DNA from: Cupriavidus neocaledonicus
GTDB taxonomy: Bacteria; Pseudomonadota; Gammaproteobacteria; Burkholderiales; Burkholderiaceae
Assembly: GCF_000372525.1 (NCBI RefSeq)
Contig: NZ_AQUR01000089.1
Location: 52,077-116,076, forward strand
Direction of reading: 5' to 3'
Length of the DNA stretch: 64,000 nucleotides
Each line of letters starts with the position of its first letter. Within the stretch, counting starts at the first letter, position 1. The position numbers were made by a program, and so were the translations under genes. Of the stretch, positions 54,310-63,728 are shown piece after piece. The notes beneath the pieces were generated by a model. It had not been told where the DNA came from and ran no database searches. It worked only from the letters and a program-made list of their open reading frames with translations.

Positions 54310-55443
54310 ATGCTGCATATCTCTTCGCATTTCGATTCCGGTGCCATCGAGGTCGAGGCGCTCGACCGCGCCGACGATATCCGCCTGCGCATCCGTGCCG
54401 ATTCGCATGCCGACTTCCGCCAGTGGTTCCACTTCCGCTTGCAGGGCGCGGCCGGGCAAGCCTGCCGCATGCATTTCCTGAACGCGGGCGACTGCACCTA
54501 TCCGGACGGCTGGCGTGACTACCGCGCGGTGGCGTCGTACGACCGCGCCAACTGGTTCCGCGTGCCGACGCGTTTCGACGGCCAGGTGATGACCGTCGAG
54601 GTCACGCCCGGGCACGACAGCATCTGGTTCGCGTATTTCGAGCCGTACCCGGACGAGCGCCACCTGTCGTTGCTGGCGAGCTGCCAGCGCTCGCCGCTGG
54701 CGCGGCTGTCGCACCTGGGCAGCACCGTCGACGGGCGCGACATGACGCGCGTCACCATCGGCGAGGCCGGCCCGGGCAAGTCCACCATCTGGATGATCGC
54801 GCGCCAGCACCCGGGCGAGAGCATGGCCGAGTGGTTCGTCGAGGGCGTGCTGCAGCGGCTGACCGGCACCGGCGTGTGGGCCGGCGACCCGGTCGCGCGC
54901 AAGCTGCTCGAGCGCGCGGTGTTCCATATCGTGCCGAACATGAACCCCGACGGCTCGGCGCGCGGCAACCTGCGCACCAACGCCGCGGGCGCCAACCTGA
55001 ACCGCGAGTGGATGGCGCCGAGCGCGGATACCAGCCCCGAGGTCTACCACGTGCGCCGCGCGATCGAGGCCAGCGGCTGCGACATGTTCTTCGATATCCA
55101 TGGCGACGAGGGCCTGCCGTACAACTTCGTCGCCGGCAGCGAGATGCTGCCGGGCTTTACCGAAGCGCGCCGGCGCGAGCAGCAGCGCTTTATCGAGGCC
55201 TTCAAGCGGGCCTCGCCGGACTTCCAGGACGTGCATGGCTATGCCGCCAGCAAGTACAACGCCGATGCGCTCAAGCTGGCGTCGAAGTACATCGGCCATA
55301 CCTACGGCTGCCTGGCGCTGACGCTGGAGATGCCGTTCAAGGACAACGCCGACCTGCCGGATCCGGCGGTCGGATGGAACGGGGCGCGCAGTGCGCTGCT
55401 GGGGACGGCGATGCTGCAGGCGATATTGGATTATCTCGGCTGA
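54310..55443 (+). CDS. M14-family zinc carboxypeptidase (cytosolic CCP-like)
   Basis: This 377-aa protein has an N-terminal beta-sandwich of about 120 residues followed by an M14 metallocarboxypeptidase domain. The zinc motif RQHPGESMAEW, the substrate-binding run VPNMNPDGSARGN, the second zinc His in FFDIHGDEG and the catalytic Glu in LTLEMPF are all visible. The layout matches the M14D cytosolic carboxypeptidase (CCP/AGBL) group, known in eukaryotes for removing glutamates from tubulin; bacterial substrates are unknown. No signal peptide is present. Confidence 0.9.
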   Translation: MLHISSHFDSGAIEVEALDRADDIRLRIRADSHADFRQWFHFRLQGAAGQACRMHFLNAGDCTYPDGWRDYRAVASYDRANWFRVPTRFDGQVMTVEVTPGHDSIWFAYFEPYPDERHLSLLASCQRSPLARLSHLGSTVDGRDMTRVTIGEAGPGKSTIWMIARQHPGESMAEWFVEGVLQRLTGTGVWAGDPVARKLLERAVFHIVPNMNPDGSARGNLRTNAAGANLNREWMAPSADTSPEVYHVRRAIEASGCDMFFDIHGDEGLPYNFVAGSEMLPGFTEARRREQQRFIEAFKRASPDFQDVHGYAASKYNADALKLASKYIGHTYGCLALTLEMPFKDNADLPDPAVGWNGARSALLGTAMLQAILDYLG

Positions 55444-55461
55444 TCGGCACGCTGGCGGTTG

Positions 55462-55594
55462 TCTCCCCTCTCCCGCTTGCGGGAGAGGGGCAGGGGGTGA
55501 GGGCAGGCGCATGGCAAGCATGAATGCGCTTGCACTTCGTTGGAACACCCGCCCTTACCCCCACCCCTCTCCCATAAATGGGAGAGGGGAGAAC
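55462..55594. repeat. Paired REP-like palindromic repeat, copy D
   Basis: Unit 1 (55462-55505) is TCTCCCCTCTCCCGC-TT-GCGGGAGAGGGG plus CAGGGGGTGAGGGC, almost identical to the first unit at 22831. Unit 2 (55549-55594) is inverted with the variant stem CCCTCTCCCAT-AA-ATGGGAGAGGG. It lies between convergent genes. Confidence 0.85.
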
Positions 55595-55615
55595 CCAAGC
55601 GCCAGCGCGAAGGCC

Positions 55616-56386
55616 CTACTGCTTCTTCTTGCTCTTGCTGCTCGCCTTCGCCGACGTAGACTTGGCGGAGCCCGACTTAACCGACTTCGATGCCGAAGCC
55701 TTGGCCGACTTCGACGCCGTGCTCTTCCCCTTCGCCCCCTTGCGGCTCTTGCTGGCCGACGTGCGCGTGGCGGTGGGCACCGCCGGCGCGGCCGCGGGTT
55801 CGCTGATGGTGGCGCCGCTGCTGTCGAGCAGCTCGTAGGCCAGCATCATGCCGTCGTCGTAGCCGCAGCGCACCTTCACCGGCTGCCAGTCGTCGCTGCC
55901 GTTGCGCTTGTGCGCGGTGGCGGCGAAGGTGACCACCGAGCTGACCGGCACCGCCTGCTTGCCTGGCGAGAAGCGCCCGCTCCAGGGTTCGGTGGTGGCC
56001 TGTCCCGCGGCGAGCGCGCCGGTGGGGATCTTCAGTGCATCGTAGGTGGCCGAGCGCGGCACCACCCAGCTGGCGTGGGCGGCGCAGTCGGCCACGTCGC
56101 TGCTGGCGTTCTCGGTCTTGATCAGCTGCTCGCGCATGCGCGCGCGGTACTCGGACAGGCTGACGCGGCCGCGGTCGGGCAGGTTGATGGTCTTGGTCGG
56201 GGGCGAAGCGGAGGCTGCCGGGGCGGGGGCAGCGGCGGGGCGGGCTGGTGCGGGTGCGGCGGCAGCGGGGGACGGCGCCGGGCCCGCGGCGGTGCCGGCG
56301 GCCTCGTCCGGCAGGTTGGCGCAGCCTGCCAGCGCGATCGCACCGGCTACGGCGGCGGCCACCATGCGCAGCCGGCTGCCGAGCAT
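55616..56386 (-). CDS. Lipoprotein with a lysine-rich, histone-H1-like tail
   Basis: This 256-aa protein of unknown function has a signal with lipobox LAGC, a Pro/Ala linker, a folded core of about 130 residues containing two or more Cys (VADCAAHASWVVPRS, KVRCGYDDG) and a C-terminal tail of about 50 residues built of Ala, Ser and Lys (for example SKSAKASASKSVKSGSAKS). The tail resembles bacterial H1-like proteins but the lipobox places it outside the cytoplasm. The ATG at 56386 was used; a GTG at 56407 would add seven residues. The core may match the BspC group of Burkholderia, at low confidence. Confidence 0.7.
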   Translation of the reverse strand: MLGSRLRMVAAAVAGAIALAGCANLPDEAAGTAAGPAPSPAAAAPAPARPAAAPAPAASASPPTKTINLPDRGRVSLSEYRARMREQLIKTENASSDVADCAAHASWVVPRSATYDALKIPTGALAAGQATTEPWSGRFSPGKQAVPVSSVVTFAATAHKRNGSDDWQPVKVRCGYDDGMMLAYELLDSSGATISEPAAAPAVPTATRTSASKSRKGAKGKSTASKSAKASASKSVKSGSAKSTSAKASSKSKKKQ

Positions 56387-56656
56387 TGCGGAGATTCGTC
56401 GGATCACGGTGTTAGCGTTGTGAGCGTGTGTGCTTGCCTGGGATTGCCTGCCGGCGCCAGGGGCCCGCAGCCAGGATGGGTTGGCAAAGGATTGCCATGA
56501 TAGAGGAAACCCATCTGCCAAAGTTCCTAAATCTTGTTACCCATTCTTCTAAAGCCAGGCCAACACGCCAGCGCCCGCACGAAGTGATCCCGGCGCGCGC
56601 GGCAACGCGCCGGGCCGGGGCCCGGCGGCACCGCCGGGGCTGGCGCCGCGGCGGTT

Positions 56657-57544
56657 TCAGGCCACGCGCGACGGCATTGCGCGGGTAAAGCGCAGCAGTT
56701 CATCGAGCAGGCTGTTCAGGTCGTGCCGCAGCTTGGCAAAGCCGGCGGTATGCGTGAGACCGGCCTCGTCCATGTAGAGCTTGCGATTGACCTCCAGCTG
56801 CAGGCTGTGGCGGCCGGCCTGCGGCTGTCCGACCACGCGCACGATTTCGACGCCCTTGTACGGGTGGTTGCGCCAGACCTCGTAACCCATCTCCTTGAGC
56901 AGGCCTTCTACCCGGTCGGTGAAGCGCTTGTCGCAGGTGGTGCCGTCGCGGTCGCCCACGACGAAGTCCGGGTGCTCGAGGCCCGGGAATTCGGTCGCGA
57001 ACGGCGCGGCGTGGCTGGGCATCGAGTGGCAGTTGATATGCCAGGCGCTGCCATGGCTGGCGACGGCGCGCTCGGCCAGCTTCTGCAGCTGCGCGTAGTA
57101 CGGCAGGTAGCAGCGTTCGATGCGCGCCTGCACCTCGGCCACGCTCAGCTTGCGGTCGTAGATGGCTTCGCCGGTGTCCAGCACGCGCCAGACCAGGCCC
57201 TTGCCCAGCCGGGTCTTGGCGGTCTCCTGCTTCGCGCCGGGCCACGGCGCGTCGAGCAGGGCTTCGTCGATCTCCTCGAGCGCGCGGTTGGCGTCGAGGT
57301 AGCTGCGCGGAAAGCCCGCGCACAGCAGCGGGATGCCGCGCGCCGGGGCGCCGGCGTAGAGCTCGTCGACGAAGGTGTCCTCGGCCTGGCGCAGCAGCGG
57401 CAGCGGCAGCGCCGGATCGGGGCGGAAGTCCGTCGGGTAGGTGGTCGCGCTGTGCGGCGAGTCCAGGAACAGCGCCGCGGGCTCGCCCTCGGGCTGGTAC
57501 AGGCAGAACGGACTGTCCGCGCTGGTTCGGTGGGTGTCGGTCAT
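56657..57544 (-). CDS. N-formylglutamate amidohydrolase family protein
   Basis: This is a 295-aa member of the N-formylglutamate deformylase (HutG/FGase) family, which hydrolyses N-formyl-L-glutamate to formate and glutamate in histidine degradation. Family residues lie in DSPHSATTYP, ANRALEEID and INCHSMPSH (metal ligands). No other hut genes lie nearby, so the role may be outside histidine use. GGTGTGCG precedes the ATG at 57544. The gene is 14 bases downstream of the Bug-protein gene on the same strand. Confidence 0.87.
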   Translation of the reverse strand: MTDTHRTSADSPFCLYQPEGEPAALFLDSPHSATTYPTDFRPDPALPLPLLRQAEDTFVDELYAGAPARGIPLLCAGFPRSYLDANRALEEIDEALLDAPWPGAKQETAKTRLGKGLVWRVLDTGEAIYDRKLSVAEVQARIERCYLPYYAQLQKLAERAVASHGSAWHINCHSMPSHAAPFATEFPGLEHPDFVVGDRDGTTCDKRFTDRVEGLLKEMGYEVWRNHPYKGVEIVRVVGQPQAGRHSLQLEVNRKLYMDEAGLTHTAGFAKLRHDLNSLLDELLRFTRAMPSRVA

Positions 57545-57558
57545 GGTGTGCGTTGCGT

Positions 57559-58545
57559 TCAGTCGAGCGAGATCTTGGCGGCGGCGGCGACGCGCTTGTT
57601 CTTGGCCACTTCGCTCTTGATCTGCGCGGCAAAGTGCGCCGGGGTGTCGCCCACCGGGGTCGCGCCCAGTTTTTCCAGCTTGGCCTTGACCTCCGGCAGC
57701 GCCAGCACCTTGACCGCGGCGGCATGCAGCTTGTTCTGCAGGTCGGCCGGCAGGTTGGCCGGCGCGATCAGGCCGAACCAGGCGGCGTCGTTGACTTCGC
57801 CCAGGCCGAGCTCGGCAAAGGTCGGCACGTTGGGCAGCGCGGCCACGCGCTTGGGCGCGGCCACCGCGAGCGCGCGCAGCTTGCCGCCCTCGATGAACGG
57901 CAGCGACGACGGCAGGTTGTCGAACAGCACCTGCACCTGGCCGGCCAGCGCGTCGTTCAGCGCCGGGCCCACGCCCTTGTACGGCACGTGCAGCAGTTCG
58001 GTCTTGCTGCTCAGCTTGAACAGTTCGCCCATCATGTGCGAGACGCTGCCGTTGCCGGCCGAGCCATAGGCCAGCTTGCCCGGCTGCGTCTGCGCCAGCG
58101 CGATGAAGGCTTTCATGTCGGTGGCCTTGACCGACGGGTGGATGCTCATCACGTTCGGCACCGAGGCCAGGTTCGTGATGGGAGTGAAGTCCTTGGTGGC
58201 ATCGTAGGACAGGCGCGGGTAGACCGCCGGATTGATGCCATGGGTCGAGGCCGTGGCGATGCCCAGCGTGTAGCCGTCCGGCGCGGCCTTGGACAGGAAG
58301 GTGGTGCCGATGCTGCCGCCGGCGCCGCCGCGGTTGTCGACCACCACGGCCTGGCCCAGCTGCTGGCCGAGCTTGTCGGCGACGATGCGCGCGACGATGT
58401 CGGTGGTGCCGCCGGCGGGGAACGGCACCACCAGCGTGATCGGCTTGGTGGGGTAGCCGGACTGGGCGGCGGCGCTGAACGACAGGCCGGTGGCGAGGGC
58501 GGCCGAGGTGGCGGCGAGGGCGCGGAGCAGGTGGCGACGTTGCAT
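57559..58545 (-). CDS. Tripartite tricarboxylate transporter solute-binding protein (Bug family)
   Basis: This is a 328-aa periplasmic solute-binding protein. The ATG at 58545 begins a signal peptide (MQRRHLLRALAATSAALATG) cleaved near SAAAQS; longer in-frame starts lie in the divergent spacer. The mature start YPTKPITLVVPFPAGGTTDI is the Bug signature. No TctA/TctB membrane genes are adjacent, as is usual for the many orphan Bug proteins of Cupriavidus and Bordetella. The divergent LysR gene probably regulates it, and co-transcription with the amidohydrolase hints at an acidic amide or formyl amino acid ligand (inference). Confidence 0.92.
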   Translation of the reverse strand: MQRRHLLRALAATSAALATGLSFSAAAQSGYPTKPITLVVPFPAGGTTDIVARIVADKLGQQLGQAVVVDNRGGAGGSIGTTFLSKAAPDGYTLGIATASTHGINPAVYPRLSYDATKDFTPITNLASVPNVMSIHPSVKATDMKAFIALAQTQPGKLAYGSAGNGSVSHMMGELFKLSSKTELLHVPYKGVGPALNDALAGQVQVLFDNLPSSLPFIEGGKLRALAVAAPKRVAALPNVPTFAELGLGEVNDAAWFGLIAPANLPADLQNKLHAAAVKVLALPEVKAKLEKLGATPVGDTPAHFAAQIKSEVAKNKRVAAAAKISLD

Positions 58546-58675
58546 GATCTTTGTGGCGAAAGGTATCAAGGAAGAGACAAAGGCGTTTTCACGATTCTGC
58601 TCGTGCAAGCAGAACCCTCGCAAACGAAATAAAATCCCTAGCTCATTCCATTTGGTCGTGAAGTCGAGGTGATGT

Positions 58676-59584
58676 ATGCGACGTATGTGCCCGTCGCTGA
58701 CCGAGTTGCAGGCCTTCGAGGCGGCAGCCCGCCATAACAGCTTTACCGTAGCCGCCCGTGAGCTGCATGTCACGCAGGGCGCGGTCAGCAAGCAGGTGCG
58801 CAGCCTCGAGGCCTACCTCGGCGTCGAGCTGTTCCAGCGGGTGCGCCAGCGGCTGGTGCTGACCAGTGCGGGCGAGCGCTACCTCGAGCGCATCGCGCCC
58901 AGTCTGAAGGAGCTCGAGGCCGCCACGGTGGAATTGATGGCGGGACAGGGTCGGGGCGGCGTGCTGCATATCGCCAGCATGCCGACCCTGGGCGCCAAGT
59001 GGCTGATCCCGCGCCTGCCGCAGTTCTTCGCGCGCCATCCGGAGGTGACGCTGGAATTCGTGCCGCATGCGCAGGGCTACGATTTTTCCGAGCCGGACCT
59101 CGATGCCGCGATCCGCTTCGGCGATGGCGTCTGGCCCGGCAGCCTGGCCGACTACATGACCGGCCGCGAAGTCCTGCCGGTATGCCGGCCGGGCCTGCTG
59201 GGGTCCGAGCGCGATGGCGTCGCGCCGACGCCGGCGGCGTTGCTGCGCTATCCGCTGCTGCACCACACCACCGTGCCCGAGGCCTGGCCCGACTGGTTCG
59301 CCACGCTGGGCCTGCCCACGCGCGACGCCTGGAGCGGCGCGCGCTTCGATCAGTTTTCCCTGCTGACGCAGGCGGCGCTGTCGGGACTGGGCATCGCGCT
59401 GATCCCGCGCTGCCTGATCGAGGCAGAGCTCGCCAGCGGCGCGCTGGTGGTGGCGCATCCCGCGCAGGTGCTGGCCAAGAAGGGTTACTACCTGTGCTAT
59501 CCGGAGCAGAAGCAGCACCTGCCGGCGCTGCGCACGTTCAGGGCGTGGGTGATGGAGGGGGCGGACCTGGCGCGGCCCGCGTGA
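58676..59584 (+). CDS. LysR-family regulator, GcvA-like
   Basis: This 302-aa regulator has a winged HTH at residues 7-66 (LTELQAFEAAARHNSFTVAA, then VTQGAVSKQVRSLEAYLGVE) and an effector domain of the GcvA/AmpR branch (HPEVTLEFVPHAQGYDFSEP, DLDAAIRFGDGVWPG). GAGGTG precedes the ATG at 58676. It is divergent from the Bug-protein gene with a 130-base shared promoter region. Confidence 0.9.
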   Translation: MRRMCPSLTELQAFEAAARHNSFTVAARELHVTQGAVSKQVRSLEAYLGVELFQRVRQRLVLTSAGERYLERIAPSLKELEAATVELMAGQGRGGVLHIASMPTLGAKWLIPRLPQFFARHPEVTLEFVPHAQGYDFSEPDLDAAIRFGDGVWPGSLADYMTGREVLPVCRPGLLGSERDGVAPTPAALLRYPLLHHTTVPEAWPDWFATLGLPTRDAWSGARFDQFSLLTQAALSGLGIALIPRCLIEAELASGALVVAHPAQVLAKKGYYLCYPEQKQHLPALRTFRAWVMEGADLARPA

Positions 59585-59626
59585 GAGGCGGCAGAAACCA
59601 GTGAATTGTTCCAGTCGCGGGCGGGG

Positions 59627-59661
59627 TGCTCCCCTCTCCCGCACGCGGGAGAGGGAGCAAA
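59627..59661. repeat. Single REP-like palindrome, copy E
   Basis: TGCTCCCCTCTCCCGC-AC-GCGGGAGAGGGAGCAAAC is the stem part of the repeat family with one base missing in the right arm. It lies between the convergent LysR and vWA genes. Like copy B it lacks the GGTGAGGGC tail. Confidence 0.8.
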
Positions 59662-59669
59662 CCAAGCGG

Positions 59670-60845
59670 TTACTTCGACAACACCTTCATCGCCTGTTCC
59701 AGCCCCGCCAGCGTGACCGGGAACATCCGTCCCTTCATCAGCTGGTTGATCACCGTGATCGACTGCCGGTACTGCCACAGCCCTTCCGGTTCGGGGTTGA
59801 GCCAGACGAAGTGCGGGAACTGCTCGGTCATCCGGTTCAGCCACACCGCGCCGGCCTCGGCGTTGTTGTACTCGACCGAGCCGCCGGGCTGCAGGATCTC
59901 GTACGGGCTCATGGTGGCGTCGCCGACGAAGATGATCTTGTAGTCGGGCGTGTACTTGTGCAGCAGGTCCCACGTCGCCAGCTTCTCGGCGTGGCGGCGG
60001 CGGTTGTTCTTCCACACGTAGTCGTACAGGCAGTTGTGGAAGTAGTAGTACTCCAGGTGCTTGAACTCGGTCTTGGTGGCCGAGAACAGTTCCTCGACAC
60101 GCTTGATGTGGTCGTCCATCGAGCCGCCCACGTCCATCAGCATCAGCACCTTGACCTTGTTGTGGCGCTCCGGCCGCAGCTTGATGTCGAGCAGGCCCGC
60201 GTTGGCCGCGGTGGAGTGGATGGTGTCGTCGAGGTCCAGCTCGGTGTCGGCACCTTCGCGGGCAAAGCGGCGCAACCGGCGCAGCGCGACCTTGATATTG
60301 CGCGTGCCCAGTTCGACCTGGTCGTCGTAGTCCTTGTAGCTGCGCGCCTCCCACACCTTGATCGCGGTGCGGTTGCCCTTGGACGGGCCGCCGATGCGGA
60401 TGCCCTCGGGGTTATAGCCGCCATGGCCGAACGGCGAGGTGCCGCCGGTGCCGATCCACTTGTTGCCGCCCTCGTGCTTTTCCTTCTGTTCCTCGAGCAG
60501 TTGCTTGAGGCGCTCCATCAGCTTGTCGAGGCCGCCCATGGCGTCGATCCTGGCCTTTTCCTCGGGCGACAGCTCGCGCTCCAGCGTCTTCTGCAGCCAG
60601 TCGAGCGGAATGTCGGACTTCCAGTCGACCAGGCTTTCCACGCCCTTGAAGTAGGCGGCGAAGGCCTGGTCGAACTTGTCGAAGTGCTTCTCGTCCTTCA
60701 CCAGCGTCATCCGCGACAGGTAGTAGAACTCGTCGATGGAGGGCGTGATGACCTGCGCCTTGAGCGCTTCCAGCATGGTCAGGTATTCCTTGACCGATAC
60801 CGGCAGCTTGGCGTGGCGCAGCGAGAAGAAGAAATCGATCAGCAT
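59670..60845 (-). CDS. CoxE-type von Willebrand A protein
   Basis: This 391-aa cytoplasmic protein begins MLIDFFFSLRHAKLPVSVKE and has a C-terminal vWA domain with the MIDAS variant MDVGGSMDD, as in CoxE and MoxR-linked vWA proteins. A flexible Gly-rich segment (GGNKWIGTGGTSPFGHGGYN) precedes the domain. MoxR ATPase and vWA proteins act together as chaperone-like machines that insert cofactors or remodel complexes. A GNAT gene separates it from the MoxR gene on the same strand. Target complex unknown. Confidence 0.88.
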   Translation of the reverse strand: MLIDFFFSLRHAKLPVSVKEYLTMLEALKAQVITPSIDEFYYLSRMTLVKDEKHFDKFDQAFAAYFKGVESLVDWKSDIPLDWLQKTLERELSPEEKARIDAMGGLDKLMERLKQLLEEQKEKHEGGNKWIGTGGTSPFGHGGYNPEGIRIGGPSKGNRTAIKVWEARSYKDYDDQVELGTRNIKVALRRLRRFAREGADTELDLDDTIHSTAANAGLLDIKLRPERHNKVKVLMLMDVGGSMDDHIKRVEELFSATKTEFKHLEYYYFHNCLYDYVWKNNRRRHAEKLATWDLLHKYTPDYKIIFVGDATMSPYEILQPGGSVEYNNAEAGAVWLNRMTEQFPHFVWLNPEPEGLWQYRQSITVINQLMKGRMFPVTLAGLEQAMKVLSK

Positions 60846-60874
60846 GGTGCCTCGCTTTCAGTCGGCGCGGCGCG

Positions 60875-61477
60875 TCAGCGCGGCCGCTCGAGCTGGAATT
60901 GCAGGTGTTGCCGCACCGCCGGCCATTCGCTGGCGATGATCGAGAACACCACGGTGTCGCGCAGCGTGCCGTCGGGCATGCGCATGTGGTTGCGCAGCAC
61001 GCCGTCCTGCCGGGCGCCCAGCCGGGCGATGGCGGCGCGGCTTTGCTGGTTCATCCAGTGCGTGCGGAATTCCACCGCGATGCAGTCGAGCTGGTCGAAG
61101 GCATGGCCCAGCAGCATCAGCTTGCACTCGGTGTTCAGCGGCGTGCGCTGGACCCGGCGCGCATACCAGGTCGAGCCGATTTCGACGCGCCGGTTGGCCG
61201 CGTCGATGTTCATGTAGGTGGTCATGCCGGCCAGCGCGCCGGCCGCGTCGCGCACCGCGAACGGCAGCATGGTGCCGCGCTGCTGCAGGTCCAGGCGCCG
61301 CGCGATCTCGGCTTCCATGCGCTCGGGCGCCGGCACGCTGGTGTACCAGAGCTTCCACAGCTCGCCGTCGGCGCAGGCGGCGCGCAGGCCGTCGGCGTGC
61401 TCGGGGCGCAGCGGTTCGAGCGTGGCATGCCGGCCCGCCAGGATCACGGGTTTGGCAAAAGCGGTGGTGTCGGTCAT
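60875..61477 (-). CDS. GNAT-family N-acetyltransferase, RimJ/RimL type
   Basis: This 200-aa acetyltransferase has the acetyl-CoA fold: LEPLRPEHADGLRAAC at the N-terminus, the beta-strand run VEIGSTWYARRVQRTPLNTE and motif A region (CKLMLLGHAFDQLDCIAVEF), then NQQSRAAIARLGARQDGVLR, typical of the RimJ/RimL (Acetyltransf_3) group. The ATG at 61477 is 17 bases from the MoxR stop, and the gene lies between the MoxR and CoxE-type genes. The acceptor is unknown. Confidence 0.85.
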   Translation of the reverse strand: MTDTTAFAKPVILAGRHATLEPLRPEHADGLRAACADGELWKLWYTSVPAPERMEAEIARRLDLQQRGTMLPFAVRDAAGALAGMTTYMNIDAANRRVEIGSTWYARRVQRTPLNTECKLMLLGHAFDQLDCIAVEFRTHWMNQQSRAAIARLGARQDGVLRNHMRMPDGTLRDTVVFSIIASEWPAVRQHLQFQLERPR

Positions 61478-61494
61478 CGGGCTTGGCCGCGCGC

Positions 61495-62376
<882 letters not shown>

Positions 62377-62916
62377 GAGGCAACCTGAGGTGGCGGCCGC
62401 TCGCGGGCGAGGGCCGGGTTGGCGTGCTGGGCGCGGTCTCTTCGCGCTGTGATGCGCGCTTTCGTTATGGAAACAGGGTCCGTGGCGGGCGCCCGCGTGC
62501 CGCTGGCGCAGCGTACGCGAACGGTCGTGCGGATTCCCGCGATGGGCCAGTATAAAAGACCTTTGCGGTTCGTGTTGGCGCGCGCAGACAGGGTTCCGCC
62601 GGCGCCGGCCGCTGGCTGGACTGGCAGGTGCCGGCTGCGGTACAATGCGGCGGTTTGACGCGCCCCCACGTCCAGTTCTCCAGTATCCGGCAGTCCGCGT
62701 TCAGAAGTCCCAGCGGCCCTTCCGGGTCGCGGCGATTGCGCGAGGTGGTTCCAGAATGGTGTTCCACACCCCGGCATACCGACCGGATGCGACATCTCTG
62801 GCGGGTGGCACCCCGGCCAACCGACTGGCTGCCCTGGTTGCCCCGCAGAAGCATTCTGAAACCGTCTCCGCCCGGCAGGGCAGGTCACACGGTTTAACTT
62901 CCAATCCGCAAAGACA
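62377..62916. promoter_or_regulatory. Divergent intergenic region without a gene
   Basis: This 540-base gap separates the minus-strand moxR unit from the plus-strand cytochrome genes. It holds two AT-rich -10-like boxes (TATAAA at 62551 and TACAAT at 62641). From 62650 to 62916 there is GC-rich leader with several small stems but no open reading frame I can support and no known riboswitch pattern. Confidence 0.45.
62617..62646 (+). promoter_or_regulatory. Candidate sigma-70 promoter of the cytochrome c genes
   Basis: TACAAT (62641-62646) is a good -10 box; TGGACT 18 bases upstream matches the -35 consensus at four of six positions. The predicted 5' leader before the first cytochrome gene would be about 265 bases. 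Confidence 0.45.
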
Positions 62917-63264
62917 ATGAAAAAGCTCCTCACGATGGTGGTGCTGGGCGCGGCTGCAACGGCCGTGCAGGCACAGGAAGTCAAGGGCAATGGAGACGCT
63001 GCCAAGGACAAGGTTGCAATGTGCATCGGGTGCCACGGCATTCCGGGCTACCGTGCGTCCTTCCCCGAGATCTATGAAGTGCCGCTGCTGGGCGGCCAGA
63101 GTGCCAAGTACATCGAGAACGCGCTGAAGGCCTACCAGAAGGGCGAGCGCAAGCACCCTACCATGCGCAGCATTGCCGCGACGCTGACCGAGCAGGACAT
63201 CGCCAACGTGGCGGCGTACTACTCGCAGCAGACCGCCGGCACGCAGAACAATTCCCTCAAGTAA
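62917..63264 (+). CDS. Periplasmic monohaem cytochrome c (class I, c4/c553-like)
   Basis: This is a 115-aa secreted cytochrome c. The signal MKKLLTMVVLGAAATAVQAQ is cleaved after AQA; the haem motif CIGCH is near residues 36-40, and the axial Met is probably in the KHPTMRSIAATLTEQD run. The following helix NVAAYYSQQ is typical of c4/c553-like electron carriers. AAAGACA precedes the ATG. A second cytochrome gene follows after 10 bases. Confidence 0.9.
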   Translation: MKKLLTMVVLGAAATAVQAQEVKGNGDAAKDKVAMCIGCHGIPGYRASFPEIYEVPLLGGQSAKYIENALKAYQKGERKHPTMRSIAATLTEQDIANVAAYYSQQTAGTQNNSLK

Positions 63265-63274
63265 GAGACCCCAC

Positions 63275-63673
63275 ATGAAGACGCTCAAGACGCTTTCGTT
63301 CGCGCTCGGCGCACTCGTGCTGGGTGCTGCCGCCATGCCGGCCTCGGCTGCCGACCTCGCCAACGGCAAGACCCTGGTGGAAAAGGGCAACTGCGTGGCC
63401 TGCCATGGCGCCGGCATGAACAAGCCGATTTCGCCCGACTACCCCAAGCTGGCCGGCCAGCATGCCGACTACCTGTACCACGCGCTGATGTCCTACCAGG
63501 TGTCGGGCAATGCGCTGGTGGGCCGTTCCAACGCCATCATGGCCGGGCAGGTCAACGCCAATCCGGCGGTCACCGGCAAGGACGGCAAGCCGCGTCCGTT
63601 TACGCGCAAGGAGCTGAAGGACATGGCCGCCTACATCGAGTCGCTGCCGGGCGACCTGGTGCTGAAGAAGTAA
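63275..63673 (+). CDS. Periplasmic monohaem cytochrome c (class I)
   Basis: This 132-aa secreted cytochrome c has a signal peptide ending ASA-AD, the haem motif CVACH near residues 45-49, a PDYPKLAGQHADYLYHAL run as in cytochromes c4, and a Met-containing C-terminal half (NAIMAGQVNAN). Together with its neighbour it probably passes electrons to a terminal oxidase; the cyo oxidase in this window uses quinol and would not be its acceptor. A strong terminator follows. Confidence 0.9.
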   Translation: MKTLKTLSFALGALVLGAAAMPASAADLANGKTLVEKGNCVACHGAGMNKPISPDYPKLAGQHADYLYHALMSYQVSGNALVGRSNAIMAGQVNANPAVTGKDGKPRPFTRKELKDMAAYIESLPGDLVLKK

Positions 63674-63699
63674 AGCCGGCGGCGCTGCCGCAGGCAACG

Positions 63700-63728
63700 A
63701 AGCCGCTTCGCTGAAGCGGCTTTTTTTT
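63700..63728 (+). terminator. Terminator after the cytochrome c genes
   Basis: AAGCCGCTTC (63700-63709) pairs with GAAGCGGCTT (63713-63722) around a 3-base loop, followed by eight T residues (63721-63728). The transposase stop codon is only four bases beyond the T-run. Confidence 0.88.
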
